From Rhodobacteraceae bacterium Alg231-30 (GTDB taxonomy: Bacteria; Pseudomonadota; Alphaproteobacteria; Rhodobacterales; Rhodobacteraceae), in assembly GCA_900143615.1 (NCBI GenBank), contig FREU01000007.1, positions 270,960 through 334,959 on the forward strand: a stretch of DNA of 64,000 nucleotides. Reading direction: 5' to 3'. Below the pieces are notes generated by a model. It saw only the letters and a program-made list of their open reading frames with translations, searched no databases and was not told the DNA's origin. Shown one piece after another: positions 35,422 to 44,284 of the stretch (position 1 is its first letter; every line of letters starts with the position of its first letter). Made by a program: the position numbers and the translations under genes.

Positions 35422-36978
35422 TTATTTAACGACGATACGTCCATCAAGATAAGGCTTAAACGCGCCTTGGGCCGCCATATACTCGGCGGTGACATCGGCC
35501 AGATCAGGGCCGTAGTCATAGGCATTTTGGGCCGAGCGGAACATTTTATAGCCGTCGCCACCGTTGCGCACATAGTTGTTGGACACCACGCTATAGAGCT
35601 TACCCAACTCAATTGGCGCATCCCCAACGAGAACGTCACTGACGCGGCTGCCAACCGGACGGCTCACGTCAAAGGCATAGCTCATGCCGGCAACTTGCGG
35701 GAAACGACCGGCCCCGTCTTCGTGCTGGCTGACGCCGTTTTCAAGCGCGGCCATTATGGTTTCCCCAGTGACTTGGAACGTGGACAAGGTGTTTTGGAAC
35801 GGCAAAACCGTCAGCACTTCGCCCATGGTCACTTCGCCACCGTCAATAGACGCGCGAATGCCGCCGCCGTTCTGAATGGCGATTTCAACACCTTGATCCT
35901 TGACGCGATCCAGCATCGCATCAGCAATCAAATTGCCCATTGCACATTCTTGAGCCCGGCATGACCCACGCTCGCCATCGATCGGCTCGGCGGTTTCCGC
36001 CACCACACGATTGCGGATTTCATCCAGAGGAGCAGCCGCCTCTGCGATACGCGCTTTGGTCGCATCATCTTCCATGATGGCTGCGTCCATGATGATCGGC
36101 TCACCCGTTGCCGAAACTACATCACCGGCATCGTTGAATGTGACGTTCAATTCGCCCAGGAACTTGCCGTAGGCATAGGCCGACACAATCGCTGTAGAAC
36201 CTACCATTGTCGGATAAGGCCCTTCCGCACGATCAGAGGTATTGGAAAGAAGGGTGTTTGTATGCCCTCCAACGATCACGTCCACCCCTGTTGTTTTGGC
36301 GGCCACATCTTGATCCACAACATAGCCAGAGTGGCTCAACACGATAATCTTGTTCACACCCATTTCGGTTAGTTTGTCGACTTCGCCCTGCACTGCCGCA
36401 CTAGGATCAGAGAATTTGACATTTGGACCGGGGCTGGCCAACTCATCGGTATCCTGCGGCGTCAGGCCAATGAGACCAAGCTTTTCACCGCCGCGCTCGA
36501 TCACTGCCGACTTAGCCAGTTTGTCGGCCAACAGCGGCTCGCGGCTGACATCCGCATTTGACATAAGAACTGGAAAATCTACCGCATCCATAAACCCGCG
36601 CAGCACTTCGGGGCCGTCGTCAAACTCGTGGTTGCCCACGGTCATGCCGTCATAGCCCATTTTGTTCATCATCTCAGCGGCAAGTTTACCCTTGTAGTAG
36701 GTGTAAAATAGCGTGCCTTGGAACTGATCCCCACCATCCACAAGGATGGAATTGTTGGACCGTGCGCGCGCCTCTTCAACGGCTGTCACCAAACGTGCTG
36801 AACCGCCAAAGCATTTGCCTTCGGCATTGTCTTCTTCACCGCAACCGGAATCATATTTGGAAATTGGCTCAAACCGAGCGTGGAAATCGTTGGTGTGCAG
36901 AATGGTTAGCGTATAGTCCGCCGCCGCCATTCCTGCTGTTGTGGCCAATAGCGCGCCACCAAGCAAAAATCGTTTCAT
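35422..36978 (-). CDS. Periplasmic 5'-nucleotidase / UshA-like metallophosphoesterase, 518 aa
   Basis: Signal peptide MKRFLLGGALLATTAGMAAA. The N-terminal metallophosphoesterase domain has LHTNDFHARFEP (Asp, His), VDGGDQFQGTLFY (Asp), VGNHEFDDG (Asn-His) and VVGGHTNT (His), the full dinuclear metal set. The C-terminal nucleotidase domain has GNLIADAMLDRV, IAIQNGGGIRASI and LPFQNTLS. Length is normal for UshA/5'-nucleotidases. It hydrolyses extracellular nucleotides to nucleosides and phosphate in the periplasm. It has its own promoter region (36979-37103) and a strong terminator. Confidence 0.94.
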   Translation of the reverse strand: MKRFLLGGALLATTAGMAAADYTLTILHTNDFHARFEPISKYDSGCGEEDNAEGKCFGGSARLVTAVEEARARSNNSILVDGGDQFQGTLFYTYYKGKLAAEMMNKMGYDGMTVGNHEFDDGPEVLRGFMDAVDFPVLMSNADVSREPLLADKLAKSAVIERGGEKLGLIGLTPQDTDELASPGPNVKFSDPSAAVQGEVDKLTEMGVNKIIVLSHSGYVVDQDVAAKTTGVDVIVGGHTNTLLSNTSDRAEGPYPTMVGSTAIVSAYAYGKFLGELNVTFNDAGDVVSATGEPIIMDAAIMEDDATKARIAEAAAPLDEIRNRVVAETAEPIDGERGSCRAQECAMGNLIADAMLDRVKDQGVEIAIQNGGGIRASIDGGEVTMGEVLTVLPFQNTLSTFQVTGETIMAALENGVSQHEDGAGRFPQVAGMSYAFDVSRPVGSRVSDVLVGDAPIELGKLYSVVSNNYVRNGGDGYKMFRSAQNAYDYGPDLADVTAEYMAAQGAFKPYLDGRIVVK

Positions 36979-37103
36979 ATGGGAATCCCCTCTCTGTCTT
37001 CTTATTTTATGCCCCGATGGTGCCTCTCAAATGCACCATCTGTCAAAACCAAACATTCAAATGTGCGACTTGACGTTACCGACCGCCCATTGCATGTGAA
37101 GAC

Positions 37104-37445
37104 ATGCTTATTTTTAAAATACTTCAGGGCGAAGAATGGGCAGCATTGCGCGCCGCCGGTCAAATCGCCGGAGCGCCGATCGACATTGCCGATGGCTATG
37201 TGCATTTCTCAACCGCCGAGCAGGTTGCAGAAACCGCCGCTAAGCATTTTGCAAATGCGGAAAATCTGTTTCTTTTAGGGGTTGAAAGCGCGCCCTTAGA
37301 GGACGATCTGAAGTGGGAACCCTCCCGCGGCGGTGCGCTGTTCCCCCACCTGTATCGAGAGCTCAGGCTTTCGGATGTCACATGGGCGCAACCACTGCCG
37401 CTGGCAGACGGTGTCCATCAGTTTCCCGCAGGACTAGGCATATGA
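37104..37445 (+). CDS. DUF952 protein, 113 aa
   Basis: Matches DUF952: [47 protein letters not shown] is the conserved start with HFS as the central motif, and [16 protein letters not shown] follows. The fold resembles ADP-ribosyl-binding or -transferring proteins but no activity is shown. Its stop TGA overlaps the pyrD ATG (ATGA), so it is translationally coupled to pyrD. Nothing in pyrimidine synthesis requires it. Confidence 0.87.
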   Translation: MLIFKILQGEEWAALRAAGQIAGAPIDIADGYVHFSTAEQVAETAAKHFANAENLFLLGVESAPLEDDLKWEPSRGGALFPHLYRELRLSDVTWAQPLPLADGVHQFPAGLGI

Positions 37446-38500
37446 GATTTCTTGAACCCATCGGCATCAAAGTGATGCACCAATTTGACCCCGAAGTGGC
37501 CCACGGCCTTGCGATCCGCGCGTTGCAAACAGGTTTGATGGCGTCACCCGGTCCAATCACGTCCTCCCGCCTGCGCACCAATGTTGCCGGACTAGATCTG
37601 CCAAACCCCTTGGGGCTTGCGGCCGGATTTGACAAAAATGCGACCGCTCTCAAAGGCCTGTCGCGAAGCGGTTTTGGCCATATCGAGGTCGGCGCAGCCA
37701 CCCCGCGCGCCCAGCCTGGCAATCCTAAACCACGTTTATTCCGCCTGACACCAGAGCGGGCTGCTATCAACCGCTTTGGCTTTAACAACGACGGTATGGA
37801 CGCGATTGCAGCCCGTCTTGCTAAACGCCCCCAAAACGCGGTGATCGGCCTGAACCTTGGTGCCAACAAAGACAGCGACGACCGCGCAGCCGACTTTGCC
37901 CGTGTCTTAGCGCATTGTGGCCCGCACATTGACTTTGCCACCGTCAACGTCAGCTCGCCCAATACCGAGAAACTGCGCGACCTTCAGGGTAAGGCGGCGC
38001 TCTCGGCTCTGCTTGCTGGTGTCATGCAGACCCGCGACGAACTCGACCGCGCAATTCCGGTGTTCCTGAAGATCGCACCTGATCTGAGCGACGCGGAACT
38101 CACAGAAATTGCCGAAGTCGCTCTGGAGAGCAAAATTGACGGCGTCATCACAACCAACACAACCCTGTCGCGCGACGGGCTGACCAGCCCGCACAAAGAC
38201 GAAAAAGGTGGGTTGTCCGGCGCACCGCTGTTTGAACGCTCCACCCGCGTCTTGGCGCGTTTCTCTCAACTCACAGACGGCAAGCTGCCCCTGATTGGTG
38301 TGGGGGGCGTGGCGAATGCCGAAGATGCCTACGCCAAAATCTGCGCCGGTGCCTCGGCCGTGCAAATGTACACCGCGCTCGTATATTCCGGATTGTCGCT
38401 GATCGAAGATACGGTGCGCGGCTTGGATGCGCTCCTGGAACGCGACGGCTTTGCCAATGTCGCAGATGCAGTGGGCAGCAAACGGGACGATTGGCTGTGA
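37442..38500 (+). CDS. pyrD: Dihydroorotate dehydrogenase (quinone), class 2, 352 aa
   Basis: I use the ATG at 37442, overlapping the previous stop. The N-terminal helical extension ([21 protein letters not shown]) is the membrane-association region of class 2 enzymes. Signature parts: [66 protein letters not shown] (catalytic Ser in SSPN) and FMN-binding [28 protein letters not shown]. It oxidises dihydroorotate to orotate, handing electrons to the quinone pool; CarB for the same pathway lies at 53267. The stop overlaps the arsC start. Confidence 0.96.
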   Translation: MRFLEPIGIKVMHQFDPEVAHGLAIRALQTGLMASPGPITSSRLRTNVAGLDLPNPLGLAAGFDKNATALKGLSRSGFGHIEVGAATPRAQPGNPKPRLFRLTPERAAINRFGFNNDGMDAIAARLAKRPQNAVIGLNLGANKDSDDRAADFARVLAHCGPHIDFATVNVSSPNTEKLRDLQGKAALSALLAGVMQTRDELDRAIPVFLKIAPDLSDAELTEIAEVALESKIDGVITTNTTLSRDGLTSPHKDEKGGLSGAPLFERSTRVLARFSQLTDGKLPLIGVGGVANAEDAYAKICAGASAVQMYTALVYSGLSLIEDTVRGLDALLERDGFANVADAVGSKRDDWL

Positions 38501-38835
38501 TCACCATCTGGCACAATCCGCGCTGCTCCAAATCTCGCCAAACCCTCGCTTTGCTGCAAGAGCGGGGGGATGTCACCATCCGGCGCTATCTGAAAGATGC
38601 CCCAACCGTGGCAGAGCTCAAATCTGTTTGCGCCTTGTTGGGGGGCACGGCAATCGACATGATGCGCCCCAAAGAAGCACAATTTCGCGAGTTGGGTTTG
38701 TCAAAATCAGACAGCGACACAGCCTTGTTTGAAGCCATGTCCACCAATCCGATCCTGATCGAACGCCCTATCGTATTCATCGCAGCAAAAGCCGCAATCG
38801 GCAGGCCACCCGAGGCGGTTCTGGACATCCTTTAA
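38497..38835 (+). CDS. arsC: ArsC-family reductase (glutaredoxin-type arsenate reductase), 112 aa
   Basis: The GTG at 38497 overlaps the pyrD stop (GTGA), so it is coupled. The start [20 protein letters not shown] has the catalytic Cys in [22 protein letters not shown] and [11 protein letters not shown] with the conserved Arg follow. Glutaredoxin-dependent arsenate reductases of this size (112-118) turn arsenate to arsenite. There is no ars operon around it and the family also has members of unknown role (YffB/SpxA-like), so arsenate as substrate is likely but not certain. Confidence 0.88.
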   Translation: MITIWHNPRCSKSRQTLALLQERGDVTIRRYLKDAPTVAELKSVCALLGGTAIDMMRPKEAQFRELGLSKSDSDTALFEAMSTNPILIERPIVFIAAKAAIGRPPEAVLDIL

Positions 38836-38871
38836 CTCAGCGCGACCTTCACAGGTTGTGCAAAAATGAAC

Positions 38872-39138
38872 CTATGCTTCTTTCAATTCATCGAAAAAAG
38901 GTGCGTTTTTGCAGCACTCAGGTGCCTGCGTTGCTGGGCAAACCTGCGCACCAAGCCAAGTTTCGCAATCCCGGACACGTCCGCAACTTCGACATTGCGT
39001 GACCATTTTTTCATACGCTGAGGCTGAAAGCCGTCCCTCTGCCATGGCTTCGCTGAGCGACACTCCCATCGCACGTGCAACACTGCGAGTCATCCAGAAA
39101 TGTTTTACCGGATCCCCCAGCTGCAAAACACTCGCCAT
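38872..39138 (-). CDS. Cys-rich DUF6455-like protein, copy 3 of a tandem trio, 88 aa
   Basis: Small soluble protein with the Cys pattern C-x2-C-x5-C (CRSCGRVRDC) near residue 49 and P-x2-C-x-N (PECCKN) near residue 74. The two genes upstream code for proteins of the same plan. The N-terminal helix (VKHFWMTRSVARAMGVSLSEAM) is also shared. The four conserved cysteines could hold a metal or an iron-sulfur cluster. The name DUF6455 is my recollection of this Rhodobacteraceae family; the function is unknown. It is 1 bp from the next gene upstream, so the three form one transcript. Confidence 0.72.
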   Translation of the reverse strand: MASVLQLGDPVKHFWMTRSVARAMGVSLSEAMAEGRLSASAYEKMVTQCRSCGRVRDCETWLGAQVCPATQAPECCKNAPFFDELKEA

Positions 39139-39139
39139 C

Positions 39140-39412
39140 TCAATGCCCTTTCAATGCTTGCTTTAACCTGTTGAATTCTAAGAGGTTGTCGCAGGTATCC
39201 GGCGCATCGCAAGCTTGATCGCGTCGATGAGCGGTCAGCCATCGTTGGCAACCGTGATCCCAGCTGCACCCACGACAGGTCGAGACCATCTGAGCCCAAC
39301 CATCCTGCGTAAGCTGATTGCAGGCAGTCGCGGCAACCAAATCCACCTGCGTGATCCGTGCCATATTCTGAGCACGCCAGAAATGTATGTTACTGTCGCC
39401 AAGCGGTCTCAT
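39140..39412 (-). CDS. Cys-rich DUF6455-like protein, copy 2 of a tandem trio, 90 aa
   Basis: Same plan as its neighbours: C-x2-C-x5-C (CRGCSWDHGC) and P-x2-C-x-N (PDTCDN), with the N-terminal helix IHFWRAQNMARITQVDLVAA. Its start overlaps the end of the first copy (39409-39672) by 4 bp and its stop is 1 bp before the third copy, so the trio is tightly coupled. It has two additional Cys (ATACNQL, DQACDAP). Function unknown. Confidence 0.72.
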   Translation of the reverse strand: MRPLGDSNIHFWRAQNMARITQVDLVAATACNQLTQDGWAQMVSTCRGCSWDHGCQRWLTAHRRDQACDAPDTCDNLLEFNRLKQALKGH

Positions 39413-39672
39413 TGGGAAACCTTTCTCAGACGTTCAAACATCGCTCCGTTGCGGCAATAATCGGGCAAAGACGATGTCGTATCACTGGCGTGCGCGAGAC
39501 TGCGGGCGCATTGCCCCGGACTCGCACAATCCATACAGCGCAGCACCATGTCGGCAATTTCTTCGTAGCGCAGATGCCCGCGAATGGCGGCCTCTTGCAA
39601 ATCCACCCCCGCCTTCGCCGCTGTTTGATCAACCAACGAAGCGTGCACTTTCTTGCGTTCGGTCTCGATCAT
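39409..39672 (-). CDS. Cys-rich DUF6455-like protein, copy 1 of a tandem trio, 87 aa
   Basis: First gene of the trio: C-x2-C-x5-C (CMDCASPGQC) and P-x2-C-x-N (PDYCRN) are conserved; the N-terminus is charged (MIETERKKVHASLV). The spacing between the motifs is longer than in the other two (LAHASDTTSSL). It has the least-similar start, suggesting early divergence or a distinct partner. Upstream (39673-39750) is a short gap before the YigZ-type gene. Function unknown. Confidence 0.7.
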   Translation of the reverse strand: MIETERKKVHASLVDQTAAKAGVDLQEAAIRGHLRYEEIADMVLRCMDCASPGQCARSLAHASDTTSSLPDYCRNGAMFERLRKVSQ

Positions 39673-39750
39673 GCCCGTCTCCCTGTGCTGGCCAAAACAA
39701 GTACCGGCACAATCGCTACCATAGGCTTCTCTACGAGCCCTTGACCTGCA

Positions 39751-40104
39751 TCAATGGCTGGTTTCCAAATAGGCTCTCACGCAATCCTGAACCCGGCGAA
39801 ATCGATCGCCCCCTAATTTTACACCGCCATACCAACGCGTTACGACAACGATGTGATCTATCAGCTCCGCGCGTTCCAGCATGCGCAAAATTACAAGACC
39901 CGCGCCACTTTCCCCATCGTCGCCCTTGAGCGGTGTTCCATCTGACAATATTGCCGCCCATGTATTGTGAGTCGCTTTGGCAAATTTCTTGTCGCGCTTG
40001 AGTTGTTTCAAAAACGCATCTGCGGATTTTCGATCCGTTACCGGCCCGCCCGAAACCGCATATTTTGACCCTCGGTCCGTCAATACATTGCGTATTTGGC
40101 GCAT
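39751..40104 (-). CDS. YigZ/IMPACT (UPF0029) family protein, 117 aa
   Basis: The IMPACT-type core is visible: KATHNTWAAIL (His), DGESGAGLVILRMLERAELIDHIVVVTRWYGGVKLGGDRFRRV, where the typical DGEPSGTAG is changed to DGESGAGL. The protein is shorter than YigZ of E. coli (204 aa) because the C-terminal half is absent, as in some alphaproteobacterial members. IMPACT regulates Gcn2 in eukaryotes; the bacterial function is not settled. It is 3 bp downstream of the M48 protease gene. Confidence 0.8.
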   Translation of the reverse strand: MRQIRNVLTDRGSKYAVSGGPVTDRKSADAFLKQLKRDKKFAKATHNTWAAILSDGTPLKGDDGESGAGLVILRMLERAELIDHIVVVTRWYGGVKLGGDRFRRVQDCVRAYLETSH

Positions 40105-40107
40105 GCT

Positions 40108-40842
40108 TTACAGTCCGGCCGCCGTGCGCCGCACGATCTCCATTCGCGCCGCATTGGGTGGGTGTGTTCCTAGAAAACGATCACCCGGGTCGGCAATCCG
40201 ATTAAAGAACTCGGCACCACGCACGGGGTCATAACCCGCCTTATGCGCAATCACAGTGCCCAACGCGTCCGCTTCCAGCTCAAAGTTTTTCGAATAAGAC
40301 CGCGCACCGACCCCTGCGCCCAAATCCATTGCGGCCTCGACCGCATCCGCATTTCCACCAAGCGCCGCGACAAGAATGCCACTCAACGCAGCGCCGGTCA
40401 TAGCGTTGTTTTGCTGACGCGTCAGATGCCCCGCAATATGATGAGCCGCCTCGTGTCCCATGACAAAAGCCAGCTCATCGGCATTACCGGTCTGAGCGAT
40501 CAAAGCGGTGGTGAACACGATCAACGGACGTCCGTTTTTGTCCACGGTTTGATAGGCATTGGCCGCCAGCTCAGTACGACTATCTACCGAGATCAGATAA
40601 TCACAATCGGTTCCCGAATTCGTGCGCGCCCGACACTCCCGTTCTGCCACAGGCTCAACGCGCGCGGTAATGGGCGCAAGACGGCTGCGCGCCTGACTGT
40701 GCGAAATGTTAGCCGCCTGTTGACGTGCCGCCGGAGCAGCCGTTGGCGCGCTACTGCTGGTCGTGGACACACACCCCGCAACAAGGCCGCCCAGCAGAAC
40801 CAAACACACAAGTGAAGACCCGATTGAGGATAACTGACGCAT
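40108..40842 (-). CDS. M48-family metalloprotease lipoprotein, 244 aa
   Basis: The ATG at 40842 (MRQLSSIGSSLVCLVLLGGLVAGC) has GGGAGGTC upstream and begins a lipoprotein signal with lipobox LVAGC. The zinc motif is HEAAHH (HExxH) within FVMGHEAAHHIAGHL and a third ligand Glu is likely in FELEADALGTVIA. This is the pattern of small M48 (Oma1/BepA-like) proteases that act on outer membrane or envelope proteins. Length 244 is in the usual range. It is followed by the YigZ-type gene on the same strand and is divergent from 40958. Confidence 0.88.
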   Translation of the reverse strand: MRQLSSIGSSLVCLVLLGGLVAGCVSTTSSSAPTAAPAARQQAANISHSQARSRLAPITARVEPVAERECRARTNSGTDCDYLISVDSRTELAANAYQTVDKNGRPLIVFTTALIAQTGNADELAFVMGHEAAHHIAGHLTRQQNNAMTGAALSGILVAALGGNADAVEAAMDLGAGVGARSYSKNFELEADALGTVIAHKAGYDPVRGAEFFNRIADPGDRFLGTHPPNAARMEIVRRTAAGL

Positions 40843-40957
40843 GCCCGACCTCCCAAAAGCCATTGCTTATAACACGTTGCCCCACTGTATTTTCCACGGA
40901 CCAAGGTTTCCAGAGGGAAAAGCTTGCGCCTTCTCCCCGGCGCGTTAGGCTAGAGGT

Positions 40958-41197
40958 ATGTTTAGCATCGAACACGAATTTGACGCGACGGTAGTGACCC
41001 TTGTGGATGAGGGCACTGCGCCGTTGGCAGAAGATGTGGTCATCAACCTTTTTGAAGATTGCATCACGCTTGAGCAATATGATCCGCGCAGTGACAGCGT
41101 TGTGAAAATAACCCTGTCAAATGGTCAATCGCGCGACCTGGCCGCGGCTTTGGATCTGCCCGAAGGGGTCTATACTATGAAACAAGACAGCAGCTAA
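40958..41197 (+). CDS. Hypothetical protein, 79 aa
   Basis: Small acidic protein (MFSIEHEFDATVVTLVDEG) with predicted beta-strands and no signal peptide or membrane part. AGAGG lies directly before the ATG. The pattern EDVVINLFEDCITLEQYD followed by VVKITLSNGQ is not a family I recognise; codon use looks like the neighbours. It converges on the DUF167 gene 18 bp away. Confidence 0.65.
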   Translation: MFSIEHEFDATVVTLVDEGTAPLAEDVVINLFEDCITLEQYDPRSDSVVKITLSNGQSRDLAAALDLPEGVYTMKQDSS

Positions 41198-41215
41198 AGC
41201 GGCCTAGTTCCCAAT

Positions 41216-41470
41216 CTATCTTTCCACGCGAAACACCTTGTCGCGTGCCGTTTGCCCTCGGATCAAGGTCAGGCGCGACTTCGCCACACCCAACGCCTTG
41301 GCCAGCTGCTTTTGCACAGCTGCATTCGCCTTGCCCCCTTCTGGCACACTCGTCACGTAAACCCGAATACTACCGTCTTGCAGCTTGACCATATTACGTG
41401 ACGCCTTAGGCGTAACCCGCACCGAAATCTCGGTCCCTGGTACCGCCAGGTCATTCAACTCATCGTTCAT
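41216..41470 (-). CDS. DUF167/YggU family protein, 84 aa
   Basis: Matches DUF167: ISVRVTPKASRNMVKLQDGSIRVYVTSVPEGGKANAAVQKQLAKALGVAKSRLTLIRGQTARDKVFRV is the entire domain, including PEGGKAN and GxxxRxK (RGQTARDK). Length is normal. The structure of YggU is known but the function is not. It stands alone, divergent from the histone deacetylase-like gene. Confidence 0.9.
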   Translation of the reverse strand: MNDELNDLAVPGTEISVRVTPKASRNMVKLQDGSIRVYVTSVPEGGKANAAVQKQLAKALGVAKSRLTLIRGQTARDKVFRVER

Positions 41471-41553
41471 TTGCGCTCTTTCGCCGCTCGGTCATTTACA
41501 AAACTTTCCTACCCGCCATATTTACCCTGAGAACGAAACAGGAGTAAGTGGGC

Positions 41554-42666
41554 ATGAGCACAGGTTTCTTTTGGGATGAACGTTGCTTCTGGCACTCAGG
41601 TGGTAATTACGCGCTGACATTGCCCGTAGGAGGCCATGTCCAACCCCTCGCATCAGGTGACCTGCCAGAGAGCCCCGAAACCAAACGGCGCCTCAAAAAC
41701 CTCTTGGATATCACCGGATTGGCGGCCGAGCTGGACATGCGCCACGCCCCCCCCGCGACACACGACATGTTGACCCGCGTGCACCCGGAAAACTACCTCA
41801 CTGAATTCAAAAAAATGTCAGACACAGGTGGTGGTGAAATTGGACTTCGCACTCCATTTGGTCAGGGCGCCTATGAAATCGCGGCCGTGTCCGCCGGACT
41901 GGCCAGCGAGGCCGTTCGCACCGTTGCCCAAGGTGATTTGCAAAACGCCTATGCGCTCTCACGTCCACCGGGACATCACTGCCTGCCCGATTGGCCCAAC
42001 GGTTTCTGCCTGCTTGCCAATATCGCTATTGCCATTGAAAACGCCCAAGCTGACGGGCTGTTCGAACGCGTTGCCGTCATTGATTGGGACGTTCACCACG
42101 GCAATGGCACCGAGGCAATTTACTATGAGCGCGACGACGTCTTGGCGATCTCGCTGCATCAGGAACACAACTACCCGCTAGACACTGGCGACATGGCAGA
42201 TCGCGGCCATGGTGCGGGGCTTGGCTACAACATCAACATCCCTCTTCCGCCTGGCAGCGGCCATGCCAGCTACTTACGCGCAATGGAGAAAATTGTTCTG
42301 CCGGCGCTGGATCAGTTTAAGCCAGATCTCATCATTGTCGCCTGTGGTTTTGACGCCTCAGCTTTCGATCCACTGTCACGCATGCTTGCCAGTGCGGACA
42401 CCTACCGCCAAATGACACAACAACTCATGTCAGCCGCTCACAAACACTGTGACGGCAAACTTGTCCTGGTTCATGAAGGTGGTTACTCCGAGGCCCATGT
42501 GCCGTTCTGCGGTCATGCCGTATTGGAAACATTGGCAGGCTCAGACATCCGCGCACAGGATCCAACTGTCGACACTCTGATCAAACGGCAACCCTCAGAC
42601 CGCGTGCAGAGCTTTTTCAACGAGCTCATTGACGAAATGGCAGCCGAGTTCAACAAACGGCCCTAG
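41554..42666 (+). CDS. Class II histone deacetylase-like / acetylpolyamine amidohydrolase, 370 aa
   Basis: AGGAG at 41540-41544 supports the ATG at 41554; a GTG two codons earlier is too close. Deacetylase motifs are all there: LSRPPGHHCLPDWPNGFCLLANIAIA (catalytic His pair), VIDWDVHHGNGTEAIYY (Asp-x-His zinc ligands) and ACGFDASAFDPL (Asp ligand), VHEGGYSE near the end. Members deacetylate polyamines or other acetylated small molecules or proteins; the start FFWDERCFWHSGGNYA is typical of the bacterial class II branch. The natural substrate is unknown. Confidence 0.92.
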   Translation: MSTGFFWDERCFWHSGGNYALTLPVGGHVQPLASGDLPESPETKRRLKNLLDITGLAAELDMRHAPPATHDMLTRVHPENYLTEFKKMSDTGGGEIGLRTPFGQGAYEIAAVSAGLASEAVRTVAQGDLQNAYALSRPPGHHCLPDWPNGFCLLANIAIAIENAQADGLFERVAVIDWDVHHGNGTEAIYYERDDVLAISLHQEHNYPLDTGDMADRGHGAGLGYNINIPLPPGSGHASYLRAMEKIVLPALDQFKPDLIIVACGFDASAFDPLSRMLASADTYRQMTQQLMSAAHKHCDGKLVLVHEGGYSEAHVPFCGHAVLETLAGSDIRAQDPTVDTLIKRQPSDRVQSFFNELIDEMAAEFNKRP

Positions 42667-42704
42667 CCCATCCAATTTCAAAGTTTTAGCCGAAAGAATA
42701 TTAC

Positions 42705-43283
42705 ATGCTCGATCCGAAGCCCGAAGCGCTTGAATTTTTACTGTCGCGCCGCTCCCGTCCTGCCAAGACGCTGACCCTGCCGATCCCCGATCGCGCACAG
42801 CTTGGACCAATGCTAGAGGCCGCTCTACGTAGCCCCGATCACGGCAAGCTTGAGCCATGGCGGCTGATGGTTTTAGAAAAGGATGCGCTACAACGCCTTG
42901 CAAGCCTCGTGCCAGACCGTGGCGCCGCTCTTTTGATGGATGAGGACAAAATCACCAAGGCACACAATCAGTTCGCCAGTGCTGAGCTTGCTGTCGCCGT
43001 CATCGAAGCGCCCGTGATTTCCGACAAAGTCCCCGAGATCGAGCAAACCTATTCTGCTGCCTGCGTCTGTCTTCAGCTGCTCAACGCCGCCCTCGCCTCA
43101 GGCTGGGGCGCCAATTGGCTTTCGGGTTGGGCCAGCCATGACCGCCCCTTTGTCGAGCGCGGCCTTGGCCTTGCACCACATGAACGTGTTGCAGGGTTCA
43201 TCCATATTGGCACCGAACGCAGCGCCCCACCAGAACGCCCCCGCCCTGACGTAAAGGAGAAGGTCACATGGGTCTCTCAGTAG
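42705..43283 (+). CDS. Nitroreductase-family oxidoreductase (YdjA-like), 192 aa
   Basis: A single-domain FMN-dependent nitroreductase: LLSRRSRPAKTLT near the start binds FMN (RRS), followed by ALRSPDHGKLEPWRLMVL, and AACVCLQLLNAALASGWGANWLSG and GFIHIGTERSAPPERPRPD near the end. This matches YdjA. Stop overlaps the EI24 gene by 16 bp, so the two are coupled. Substrate unknown. Confidence 0.88.
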   Translation: MLDPKPEALEFLLSRRSRPAKTLTLPIPDRAQLGPMLEAALRSPDHGKLEPWRLMVLEKDALQRLASLVPDRGAALLMDEDKITKAHNQFASAELAVAVIEAPVISDKVPEIEQTYSAACVCLQLLNAALASGWGANWLSGWASHDRPFVERGLGLAPHERVAGFIHIGTERSAPPERPRPDVKEKVTWVSQ

Positions 43284-43966
43284 TTGTCAGCTCATTTTTC
43301 AAGGCCCTCGGCCAATTGGGCGATCGCCGCTTCCGCCGTGTTCTATGGCTCGGCATCGGGCTCACCTTTGCGCTCTTGGTGGCCGCCTACGTTTTGTTTT
43401 TGATGTTCTTAAACTGGCTTGGCGCCGCTGAAACCGTGCAAGAACTGATTGGTCCAGTTAGCTGGCTACCCGATCTCATCACATGGAGCTCGTTCTTTGT
43501 GATGATTGTTTTGTCAGTTTTCCTGATGGTGCCCGTGGCCTCGGCGATCACATCGATGTTTCTTGATCAGGTCGCGCATGCGGTTGAAGACCGCCATTAC
43601 CCGCATCTGCCCGAAGTACCGCAAGTGCCGTTTTGGGACGGGTTCCGCGACACAGTGAACTTTCTGGGCGTATTGATAGCCGCCAACATTTTGGCGCTGA
43701 TCGTCTATGCGATCTTTCCGCCCATGGCCTTGTTCATCTTTTGGGGCATGAACGGCTTTTTGTTGGGACGGGAATATTTCATGCTCGCCGCCATGCGCCG
43801 CATCGGGCGCGAAGGTGCCAAACAGCTGCGCCGCAAACACGCTGGCACCATCTGGTTGGCGGGCACACTTATGGCGATGCCCCTGTCGATTCCGCTCATC
43901 AACCTGCTGATACCAATTTTAGGGGCGGCCACCTTTACCCATCTGTACCATGGGCTTCAGAAGTGA
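43268..43966 (+). CDS. EI24 / CysZ-like membrane protein, 232 aa
   Basis: Four to six hydrophobic stretches (residues 25-55, 72-95, 135-165 and 190-220). The pattern AITSMFLDQVAHAVEDRHYP and NGFLLGREYFMLAAMRRIGREGAKQLRRKH is the EI24 domain found in CysZ-type sulfate permeases and related proteins. It overlaps the upstream nitroreductase gene by 16 bp. The 3' end overlaps the convergent DUF1467 gene by 32 bp. Whether it moves sulfate is not shown by sequence. Confidence 0.82.
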   Translation: MGLSVVVSSFFKALGQLGDRRFRRVLWLGIGLTFALLVAAYVLFLMFLNWLGAAETVQELIGPVSWLPDLITWSSFFVMIVLSVFLMVPVASAITSMFLDQVAHAVEDRHYPHLPEVPQVPFWDGFRDTVNFLGVLIAANILALIVYAIFPPMALFIFWGMNGFLLGREYFMLAAMRRIGREGAKQLRRKHAGTIWLAGTLMAMPLSIPLINLLIPILGAATFTHLYHGLQK

Positions 43967-44234
43967 TCGGAGCCATTCGGTCAAACCAGTCAAAATCGCG
44001 CACCGATATCGCACCGGATGTGATGATCCAAAACAGGATCCCCCACATCACCGCCGCCAAAACGGTCGTGATCTTGGCTTTGGTTTTCAAGTTGTGATGT
44101 TCGGGGGCACCTGCATGGGTGCCCTCAAGCACCTCCCCGACGTCTCCTTGAGTTTGCAGACGAAACGGGATCACAACCAAAAAGGTCATGAACCAAAGAA
44201 CGGCATAAAGCACAATTGCTGACGTAAACGCCAT
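43935..44234 (-). CDS. DUF1467 small membrane protein, 99 aa
   Basis: ATG at 44234 has AAGGAGGTG upstream, a very strong site that decides this start. Two membrane segments (AFTSAIVLYAVLWFMTFLVVIPF and ITTVLAAVMWGILFWIITSG) with the alphaproteobacterial DUF1467 hallmark LPFRLQTQGDVGEV (here IPFRLQTQGDV). No function known. It overlaps the EI24 gene end and follows the methylmalonyl-CoA epimerase gene on the same strand after 50 bp. Confidence 0.88.
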   Translation of the reverse strand: MAFTSAIVLYAVLWFMTFLVVIPFRLQTQGDVGEVLEGTHAGAPEHHNLKTKAKITTVLAAVMWGILFWIITSGAISVRDFDWFDRMAPITSEAHGTDG

Positions 44235-44284
44235 GGGCACCTCCTTAAAGTGCAGGCGACCTTTAGGACGCCTGAGTTGTCCTC

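Noticed and set aside
37907-38365. 152-aa minus-strand frame within pyrD
   Set aside because: Antisense to conserved pyrD coding sequence.
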